Shown here one piece after another: positions 25,045 through 31,069 of a stretch of DNA of 31,069 bases. This DNA is from Candidatus Coatesiibacteriota bacterium. GTDB taxonomy: Bacteria; RBG-13-66-14. The translations under genes and the position numbers were made by a program. Position 1 is the stretch's first letter, and each line of letters begins with the position of its first letter. The stretch covers positions 1-31,069 of the forward strand of contig WJMB01000151.1 of the NCBI GenBank assembly GCA_014728185.1, written 5' to 3'. The notes below the pieces were generated by a model, which was not told the origin of the DNA, did no database searches, and saw nothing but the letters and a program-made list of their open reading frames with translations.

Positions 25045-25914
25045 ATGCGCGTCGCCTACACCTCGGACCTCCACGTCGATCACTCGCCGGAGAACCGCCG
25101 CCTGACGGCGCTGCTGGGCGAGCGACTGCGCGCGGAGCGTCCCGAGGCCTTCCTGCTCATCGGCGACGTGGCCGCGCGGCCCCGGGTGGTCGCCGACACC
25201 CTGGGCCTTATCGGCGAGCCGCCCTGCCCGGCCCTCTTCGTCGCCGGCAACCACGACATCTGGGTCTCGCTACGCGAGCAACGCCGCGGCCTGAACAGCT
25301 TCGACCGTCTCGACGAGCAACTGCCCGCGGTCTGCGCCGATCACGGCTGGCACTACCTGGACCACGCGCCGCTGCTCCTCGACGATGTCGCCTTCATCGG
25401 TGGGATGGGCTGGTACGACTACTCCTACCGCAACCGGAGCCGCGACGCCGAGATCACCCTGGAGCACTTCCGCGCCAAGAGCTACGGACGCTGGCGCTGG
25501 GGAGATCAACACTACGCCCGCTTCCCCGGCGAAGACGGCGAGCTCCTCGACGACGACGCCCTCTGTGGGCTGCTGGCCCGCCGACTCGAAGCTCAGATGA
25601 GACAGGCGGCGGACTGGCCGGCGCGAACCGTGGTCGCCGCCTTCCACCATCTGCCCTACGCCGCCCTCTCGCCTCCCCGGCGGATGCCCTGGGACTTCTT
25701 TCTCGGCTTCGCCGGCGCGCCGCGCTTCGGCGAGCTGCTGGACAGCGAGGAGCGCCTGGCCGCCGTGCTCTTCGGCCACGTTCATATGAAGCTGTCCCTG
25801 TTCACCCCGGCCGGAATCCCGCTCCGCTGCTCCTGTGTTGGCTACGCCCGGGACTGGCCCGAGACCGAGCTCGAGCAGGTCCTCGACCGCTCCCTGGCCT
25901 TCATCGAGCTCTGA
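25045..25914 (+). CDS. Calcineurin-like metallophosphoesterase
   Basis: A 289-residue cytosolic phosphoesterase of the calcineurin-like superfamily. All five blocks of the two-metal site are present: D-x-H at Asp8/His10 (SDLHVD), Asp41 in LIGDVAA, GNHD at 68-71, His201/His202 in AAFHHLPY, and GHVH at 244-247. There is no signal peptide or transmembrane segment. The middle (about 120-165; GWYDYSYRNRS, HFRAKSYGRWRWGD) is a family-specific insert that may form the substrate pocket. Substrate (nucleotide, phosphodiester or phosphoprotein) cannot be told. The ribosome site is weak. Followed by a perfect intrinsic terminator, so monocistronic. Confidence 0.9.
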   Translation: MRVAYTSDLHVDHSPENRRLTALLGERLRAERPEAFLLIGDVAARPRVVADTLGLIGEPPCPALFVAGNHDIWVSLREQRRGLNSFDRLDEQLPAVCADHGWHYLDHAPLLLDDVAFIGGMGWYDYSYRNRSRDAEITLEHFRAKSYGRWRWGDQHYARFPGEDGELLDDDALCGLLARRLEAQMRQAADWPARTVVAAFHHLPYAALSPPRRMPWDFFLGFAGAPRFGELLDSEERLAAVLFGHVHMKLSLFTPAGIPLRCSCVGYARDWPETELEQVLDRSLAFIEL

Positions 25915-25945
25915 GCCAACCAACCCAGACGCATTCTTCCGAGTG

Positions 25946-25968
25946 ACCGGCCCGCGGGCCGGTTTTTT
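25946..25968 (+). terminator. Intrinsic terminator of the metallophosphoesterase gene
   Basis: ACCGGCCCGCGGGCCGGT is a perfect palindrome running straight into TTTTT, 31 bases after the stop. Confidence 0.88.
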
Positions 25969-26217
25969 GCTGGGGGTGATAGCGGTTGAACATCGGAATG
26001 CAGGGTCGAGATGGGAACAGGTCCATTACTCCCAACCTCTTATCGATAGTGTCGGCATGGGCGGGGCCTATCGGAGGGCGCAGGGCCGGAAACGATCCCG
26101 GGGTTTCTACCGCTGAAACTGAATCCCGCATTCTTGAGCCTGTCGACGCCGCCCCACCGGCCGGATTAAACTCCTTGCACAGTTCCACAATCACCTAACC
26201 TCGAAAGGAGAACCGCA

Positions 26218-26625
26218 ATGAAGAAACTCAACCTGCTGATCCCGGCCGCCCTCCTAGTCGGCGCCGCTCTGCTGCTGAGCGCCTGCGGCGAGATAGCCGG
26301 CGTCACCGAAGAAGACCCCCTGGCCGACGACGATTACGTTTCCGGGACCGTTTATTACAACGGCAACGAGGTCGGCCAGGCCCAGGTCATCCTCTACAAA
26401 TGGGACGGCAGCTCGATGAGCTGGGTCCAGATCGGATCGGCCTGGACGGGCACCAGCCTGGAAACCATGGGCGAGTACACCATCGAGGTCGACACCTGGC
26501 CAAACGGCGCCAGCGGCAAGCTCTACGCCTGCAAGCTGATCGGATCCGACCTCAAGGAGGACACCGACACCTTCGTCTTCCCCGTCGCCGGTCCGCTGAC
26601 CGGGAAGAACCTGGACCTGGAGTGA
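26218..26625 (+). CDS. Small lipoprotein with an Ig-like/regulatory beta domain
   Basis: A 135-residue exported product. MKKLNLLIPAALLVGAALLLSAC is a clear lipoprotein signal with lipobox LSAC (Cys23). The mature part has an acidic linker (EEDPLADDD), then about 95 residues arranged like a carboxypeptidase-regulatory or CNA-B-type beta sandwich: YVSGTVYYNGNEVGQAQVILYKW, a strand-turn WVQIGSAWTG, GEYTIEVDTWP and LYACKLIGSDL. Such domains bind or stabilise surface structures; no catalytic motif is seen. The ribosome site AAAGGAGA is strong. It stands alone, with a 300-base gap before and about 180 bases after it; no strong promoter or terminator was seen in either. Confidence 0.82.
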   Translation: MKKLNLLIPAALLVGAALLLSACGEIAGVTEEDPLADDDYVSGTVYYNGNEVGQAQVILYKWDGSSMSWVQIGSAWTGTSLETMGEYTIEVDTWPNGASGKLYACKLIGSDLKEDTDTFVFPVAGPLTGKNLDLE

Positions 26626-26804
26626 TCCGCCGGTCGGCGAACAACGCGTGATTACATCATCGTGTTTGGGATGCGGGAAGTATCCCCCGCGAACCCGGCC
26701 GCCTCAAGTAACATGCCCGCCTGACAACCGCCCCCTTGCCTTCGCGGCCCGGGGGCGCTATCCTTGACCGGCCCCATGACCCCGACCCGCGATTGGAGTG
26801 AGTG

Positions 26805-27866
26805 ATGAACCCGGCCCAGTGGCGCAAGAGTCTGCAGAAGGAGGTCCCGGGAGCGGTGCTGATCGCCGGCGCCGACTCCGGCCTGCGCCGCCGCAGCCTG
26901 GGCTACCTGCGCGAGGCCCTGGGCGCGGACCGCGACGAGGAGCACTTCACCAGTGATTTCGACCGCGCCGAGCTGGCCGACTCCCTGCAGACCCTGCCCT
27001 TCTTCGGCTCGGCCCGGTTGTGCATCCTGGAGTGCGACCGGCTGACCGGCGAGACCGCCGACTTCGTCGTCGCCCAGGCCGAATCCGCCCGCCCGCCCAA
27101 CCACCTGGCCGTTCTGCTGCCCAGGCTGGACAAGCGCAGCAAGCTCTACAAGGCGCTGAGCAAGCGAACTGTCGACTGCGCCCCGCTCAAGGAACCCCAA
27201 CTGCGCCGGGCCGCGGCGATCTTCCTCAAGGAGCGCGGCGTCTCGGCCGAGGCCGAGGTCGTCGAGCACCTGCTCCTCGCCGCCGGAGGCAACGTCGAGG
27301 CCCTGGAGAACCGCATCGAGTCACTCTCGCTGCTCGTCGAACCCGGCGGGACCATCGACGGTGAGACGGCGCGCCGGGCGCTGAGCGCCACGCCGGGCTT
27401 CAACCCCTTCACCTTCTGCGATCTGTTGACCGCAGGCCGCGCCGCCGAGGCCGTAGCGGCGACCCAGCGGGCTCTGGAGGCCGGCGAGGAGCCGCTGCGC
27501 CTGATCGGCCTGATCGCCCGGCACTACCGTATCGCCCAGCTCGTGCGACATCTGGGGCTCCGCCGATCCTCGGACGCCGAGATCGCCCGCGCCGTCGGTG
27601 TCTACCCCGGTTATCTATCCGGCTACAAGGCCGCCGCCCGCCGTCTCTCCCACCACGATCTGCTCTGCGCCCAGCGCTGTCTGCTCTCCTACGACGCCGC
27701 CTTCAAGCTCGGGCTGCCCTCCCCGCGGACGGCCTTCCTCGAATTGGTCTACGCCCTGGCCCGTCGCGGCGAGGCGGGCTGGCCCAACTTCCTCGCCGAC
27801 CTTCCCGAACGTCTCGAGATGTCCCCGAGCGCCGACCCCGCGCCGATCCTGCGACCGACGGGCTGA
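26805..27866 (+). CDS. holA: DNA polymerase III delta subunit
   Basis: Clamp-loader delta subunit, the wrench that opens the beta sliding clamp. The 353-residue product shows the family order. The N-terminal AAA+-like part (PGAVLIAGADSGLRRRSLGYLREAL; FTSDFDRAELADSLQTLPFFGSARLCILE, with LPFF as the clamp-binding region) lacks a functional P-loop, as expected for delta. The middle has APLKEPQLRRAAAIFLKERGV and AGGNVEALENRIESLSLL, and the C-terminal collar has FNPFTFCDLLTAGRAAEAVAA and EEPLRLIGLIARHYRIAQLVR. ATG at 26805 is preferred over GTG at 26802 because GGAG is then 6 bases away. Followed by an intrinsic terminator. Confidence 0.92.
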   Translation: MNPAQWRKSLQKEVPGAVLIAGADSGLRRRSLGYLREALGADRDEEHFTSDFDRAELADSLQTLPFFGSARLCILECDRLTGETADFVVAQAESARPPNHLAVLLPRLDKRSKLYKALSKRTVDCAPLKEPQLRRAAAIFLKERGVSAEAEVVEHLLLAAGGNVEALENRIESLSLLVEPGGTIDGETARRALSATPGFNPFTFCDLLTAGRAAEAVAATQRALEAGEEPLRLIGLIARHYRIAQLVRHLGLRRSSDAEIARAVGVYPGYLSGYKAAARRLSHHDLLCAQRCLLSYDAAFKLGLPSPRTAFLELVYALARRGEAGWPNFLADLPERLEMSPSADPAPILRPTG

Positions 27867-27888
27867 TTCACCGAACAGACAACGCAAC

Positions 27889-27921
27889 ACCGGCCGGGTT
27901 CCGCGACCCGGCCGGTTTTTT
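27889..27921 (+). terminator. Intrinsic terminator of holA
   Basis: ACCGGCCGGGT and ACCCGGCCGGT form an 11-bp stem around six bases, followed by TTTTT, 22 bases after the stop. Confidence 0.88.
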
Positions 27922-27972
27922 CTATTATCGATCATTGAAGCATCATCACATGAAACCGAACCAACTTTTTTA

Positions 27973-28358
27973 GGGATTATCACCTGCAACTGAACCGACG
28001 TTGAAGGGACAATCAGCGGCACTTGGAGCGGAAGTACCGACAACCACCTCACGAATGGCCCCAGCTCGACAAGCCAAAAGGTATTCATATCTGATAAAGC
28101 CGCTAATAGAAAGCAGATAGCCTCCTTGAGCGGTGAAACCCGGGAGGCAAGTCAGGAGTCGCGGCTTTCCGACTCGCAGCGTTTTAGACTCGCAGCGTTT
28201 TGCTAGAAGCGCCCGCTTATTGAGCATCTTTTATGCCACCAGACAACGCATCGACCGTGGCAGCCCGCACAGCTATAAGGCACATAATAACAAGCGATTA
28301 GCGATACATGCCTGTTCATGAACGTGTGATAATCTTTGGCATCACACACGACCTCGGA
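27973..28358 (+). repeat. Intergenic repeat family 2, copy 2
   Basis: Begins GGGATTATCACCTGCAACTG; an inverted match to this end (GTGATAATC) lies at about 28326-28334, and similarity to copy 1 extends to GACCTCGGA at 28350-28358. By eye about 70% identical to copy 1. A 16-bp tandem duplication (GACTCGCAGCGTTTT plus A or G; 28171-28202) is present only in this copy. Confidence 0.7.
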
Positions 28359-29404
28359 CCAGCCAACTCCAACTCGAAACACCGATCCACCTCGAAAAAA
28401 GCCGCTGATACGAGGCTATGCCGAATGATGTTTGGCCTGCCAACTCAACCCCTCGGCGCCTGCTAGTTATATATGCATGATAAATGGATGCTTAGAATCG
28501 AAAAACCGTCATCGAAGCCCATTGGCCAGGCAGTTGATAATGGAGCTGCGTGACGTCGTCAGGGCATCCTGGGAATGTGGAAAACCACGTACCTGCCACA
28601 AGCGGCTCACTCGATGTGCACATCTGATTGCCTGCTGACAGCTTGTCTCAGAACGATCTCCAGTAACACCATGGTCCGTGACCATTAAGTGATCCCTAAT
28701 CTTTAAACTTTGCGAGAGCCGTATCAAGGTAGGGGTCATTGATAAATGCTCGGCGGAAGCCGGCAACTCGTGAGACCCGCCAGCTATCATAGGTTCAAAA
28801 TCATGCAACAGTCTGCTCTTAGCATGTGCCCCACTATCAGCCACCAAAACCCTTCAAGCGGGTACAACAGCTTCCCGATTCCAGTGGCACCAAAGGCAAG
28901 TCGAGGTTAACCGCCACAAATCGACAGTACGATAATGGCGGCTGTTTGAGCCAATAAGCATTGAATGGTAATCTATTTACGAGAAATACCGATTCAATAA
29001 CGATTGATAATCCCGTCATTGAAGATGACCGAGGATCGGTACAGACAATCCCATAACAGCCTAACCCGTTGCATTCGGGGGGTGGGCGTTGGATGCGCTG
29101 TGGGATCAAACTCGCATCCGATTGCCGTCCACCCGCACAGAGAGCCCAGAAGGCAGGGGGGGTCAGGAGCTCCATCCCCGCTCGACCGGCACCGCCCCGC
29201 CACCCGGCAATGACTCACCTCTCGCTTCAATTATGCTTCGAGTCATCTCCAATCGATCCGGTTCCTTCGTCTTTTCTCCGCCGGCACCAGTGTTTCGTCA
29301 ATAGTCCGATAACCAGTCCCGGCGTTGATTCATCGCCCATCAGCCGCTTGTCATCCGAGTTCGTTTGGTATCGTCCGTCCGGTACCGGCGTCATCGCCGC
29401 GCCC
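28359..29404. other. Gene-free, mixed-composition stretch
   Basis: About 1 kb between repeat family 2 and yigZ. Short open frames on both strands lack ribosome sites, G/C third-position bias and any recognisable domain. A small palindrome ATGGTC-CGT-GACCAT lies at 28671-28685. GATAATCCCG near 29007 resembles a family 2 end. The stretch looks like eroded repeat or former gene sequence; nothing functional could be assigned. Confidence 0.45.
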
Positions 29405-30034
29405 TCACTGGAGGGAGAGCCAGGCCGGCTGCAGTTCCTCCAGGGAGCTCAGCGCGCCGGAGCCGCGCAGCCCGGCCAGCCATTCATCCAGCGCGGTCTC
29501 CCCGGCGGGGAAGGCCAGCTCGACGGTGACCGCCACGCCGTAGTCGAGGGGTTGCCAACGGCCGCCGCGCTCGCCGACCCGGCTCTCAAGTACGGCGGCG
29601 GCGGCATAATCGACGACGGCCCGCCAGCGCCGGTGAAGGACAGTTCGGGCGATACGGGCCTCCGCCAAGGCCCCACGGGCCGCCGCGTCGTAGGCGTCGA
29701 TCAGTCCCCGCACCCCCAGCTTGGTCCCGCCGAAATAGCGCACCACGGTCGCCAGGGCGTCGCGGACCTCGACTGAGCGCAGGGCGTCCAGGATCGGCTT
29801 GCCCGCGGTGCCCGAGGGCTCCCCGGCGTCGCTGGAAAACTCCTCGACACTCTGGCGGCCCAGCCGGTAGGCGAAGCAGACGTGGCTGGCCCGGTGGTGC
29901 TCGGCGCGCAGGGCGGCGACCACGGCGTCGACCTCCTCGCGGTTGGCGACGGCGGCGGCCCGGGCGATGAAGCGCGAACCCCGCACCGTCAGCAGGCATT
30001 CCCCGGCCCCAGCGATGACCGGCACCGCGCTCAT
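29405..30034 (-). CDS. yigZ: YigZ/IMPACT family protein
   Basis: A 209-residue protein of the UPF0029/IMPACT family, linked in eukaryotes to translational control; the bacterial role is not settled. The ATG at 30032-30034 overlaps the Dus stop as ATGA, with GGAGG nine bases upstream; a longer open frame begins at 30322 but its extra 96 residues are Arg/Pro-rich shadow sequence. Signatures: SRFIARAA (20-27), HVCFAYRLG (51-59), DAGEPSGTAGKPIL (69-82) and VVRYFGGTKLGVRGLIDAY (97-115). The C-terminal ferredoxin-like domain (about 140-209) is present. Usual bacterial length. Translationally coupled to the tRNA-modification gene, which fits a translation-related role. Confidence 0.92.
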   Translation of the reverse strand: MSAVPVIAGAGECLLTVRGSRFIARAAAVANREEVDAVVAALRAEHHRASHVCFAYRLGRQSVEEFSSDAGEPSGTAGKPILDALRSVEVRDALATVVRYFGGTKLGVRGLIDAYDAAARGALAEARIARTVLHRRWRAVVDYAAAAVLESRVGERGGRWQPLDYGVAVTVELAFPAGETALDEWLAGLRGSGALSSLEELQPAWLSLQ

Positions 30035-31069
30035 CCGCCCTCCCCGGGAACAGAACCCAGCTCGGCGGCGGCGTCGAGCAGTCCTTCGAGCTCGGTCAGG
30101 GTTTCGACGTGGACCACTCGGCGGCGCAGCTCCCGGGCGCCCTCCACCCCGCGCAGATAATGCAGGGCGAAGCGGCGGATGCGCATCATCCCCACCTTCA
30201 TTCCGTAACAACGCGCCAGCTCGGTCCCGTGGCGCCGCACCCACTCCAGGCGCCCGCGCCAGTCCGGCTCCGCTGGGACTCGGCGACCCTCGAGGGCGGC
30301 GGAGATCCGCCCGGCCTGCCAAGGTTCGTGGACGAGGGCGCGCCCGACCATCACCGCGTGGCAGCCCGTCTGCTCGATCATCCGCCGGGCGTCGGCGGGT
30401 CCACCCACATCGCCGTTGCCGACGACGGGGACCTCGACGGCCTCGACCAGACGCCGGATCGCCGACCAGTCCGAATGACCGCCAAAGGCCTCCTCGCGGG
30501 TGCGGGGGTGGAGGGTCAACAGCGCCGCACCGGCCCGGGCCAGAGACTCGCCCAGCCCCAGGTAGGCCTCGCGGTCCTCGTTCCAGCCCAGGCGCAGCTT
30601 GGCCGTCACCGGGATCGAGACGGCCTCGACGGCGGCCCTCAGCAGCTCCATGGCCAGGGCGGGCTCGCGCATCAACGCCACGCCGTTACCCGAACGGACC
30701 ACCTTCTTGGCCGGGCAGCCGTAGTTGATGTCGATGGCCTCGTAGCCGCACTCCTCGACGAAGGCCGCAGTCACGGCGAAGGCCGCGGGCTCGTGACCGA
30801 AGAGCTGGCAGACCACGGAGACCCCGAGCTCGGGGTAGGCCCGGGTCCGCTGGGCGCCGTCGAGCCTGTAGCCATCGTCGCCGCCGTCGATTATCCGCCG
30901 CGTCTTGCGGCTGCCCCGGTAGAGCCCGTCGGCGGTGAGCATCTCGCCGCAGAAGGCCCGGGGACCCGCCGGGGCCAACAGGCCGTACCAGGCCGGATCG
31001 CTGGTCCCGGCCAGGGGCGCCGTGAGCAGCCCCCCGGCCAGAGAATCGCGAAAGGCCTTAACCTGGCTG
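30031..31069 (-). CDS. dus: tRNA-dihydrouridine synthase (start beyond right edge)
   Basis: FMN-dependent reductase that makes dihydrouridine in tRNA loops, using NAD(P)H. An in-frame TTG at 30978 is not the true start: upstream in frame the sequence continues LLTAPLAGTSDPAWYGLL, the family's FMN-binding N-terminus (compare LAPMAGVTD), and stays open to the edge. About 346 codons are visible, so only a few residues are missing. Further signatures: FCGEM, VSVVCQLFGHEPAAF, the catalytic cysteine in INYGCPAKKVVRSGNGVALM, VTAKLRLGW, LTLHPRTR, VVGNGDVGGP and AVMVGRALV. DusB-like by general pattern, but the subtype is not certain. Its stop overlaps the yigZ start. Confidence 0.93.
   Translation of the reverse strand, partial: SQVKAFRDSLAGGLLTAPLAGTSDPAWYGLLAPAGPRAFCGEMLTADGLYRGSRKTRRIIDGGDDGYRLDGAQRTRAYPELGVSVVCQLFGHEPAAFAVTAAFVEECGYEAIDINYGCPAKKVVRSGNGVALMREPALAMELLRAAVEAVSIPVTAKLRLGWNEDREAYLGLGESLARAGAALLTLHPRTREEAFGGHSDWSAIRRLVEAVEVPVVGNGDVGGPADARRMIEQTGCHAVMVGRALVHEPWQAGRISAALEGRRVPAEPDWRGRLEWVRRHGTELARCYGMKVGMMRIRRFALHYLRGVEGARELRRRVVHVETLTELEGLLDAAAELGSVPGEGG

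Noticed and set aside
28720..28760. GAGCCGTAT word resembling a group II intron domain V
   Set aside because: Only the short word matches; the rest of the domain V hairpin and any reverse transcriptase are absent.
28509..28847. Minus-strand 112-codon frame in the gap before yigZ
   Set aside because: No ribosome site, no coding bias, no recognisable motif.
30035..30322. 96-residue N-terminal extension of YigZ
   Set aside because: It overlaps the Dus gene in another frame and is Arg/Pro-rich; the ATG overlapping the Dus stop has a good ribosome site.

Overview
The window is GC-rich bacterial DNA (protein genes with strongly G/C third positions) broken by unusually large, more AT-rich gene-free gaps. 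The organism cannot be named from the sequence. The C25-type protease with a C-terminal sorting-like domain, several lipoproteins, an HtrA protease and an STAS/HD-GYP signalling protein fit a Gram-negative-type lineage of the FCB (Bacteroidetes/Chlorobi-like) sphere or a poorly cultured candidate phylum. That placement is inference.

Layout. 1-1586 (minus): purC, gmhA and the start of a DNA methyltransferase gene that runs off the left edge; the last is visibly AT-richer and joined to gmhA by an ATGA overlap. 2798-4096 (minus): purB. 4959-6179 (minus): an HtrA/Deg lipoprotein protease. 6495-8993 (plus): an unknown membrane-anchored protein, a small membrane protein and prs (PRPP synthetase). 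9238-11917 (plus): a beta-propeller-like lipoprotein and a GT4 glycosyltransferase. 12273-16661 (minus): a large C25-like secreted cysteine protease and a GH3/NagZ-like glycosidase. 16945-19942 (minus): an RsbW-like kinase, a STAS-GAF-HD-GYP protein and a CobO-type corrinoid adenosyltransferase, tightly packed behind a good sigma70-type promoter. 20972-21244 (plus): HU. 22290-23630 (plus): a CoA-disulfide-reductase/NADH-oxidase-like flavoprotein. 24416-27866 (plus): a secreted unknown, a metallophosphoesterase, a small lipoprotein and holA. 29405-31069 (minus): a Dus tRNA-dihydrouridine synthase (start off the right edge) and a YigZ/IMPACT protein, ATGA-coupled.

The genes are mostly housekeeping (purine and PRPP synthesis, replication, tRNA modification) plus envelope and secretion functions. 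The most striking content is outside the genes. (1) A roughly 320-bp repeat with imperfect terminal inverted repeats occurs about six times, in both orientations, only in intergenic gaps. (2) A second family of about 360-385 bp occurs twice. (3) Two 83-bp palindromic elements have 20-bp arms that each spell a sigma54-type -24/-12 promoter, so that two such promoters face each other; the arms differ between the two loci by base changes matched on both sides. (4) A strong sigma70-type promoter at 20164-20193 leads into about 780 bp without a convincing protein gene, upstream of HU.

No tRNA, rRNA, CRISPR array, transposase or integrase gene was seen.
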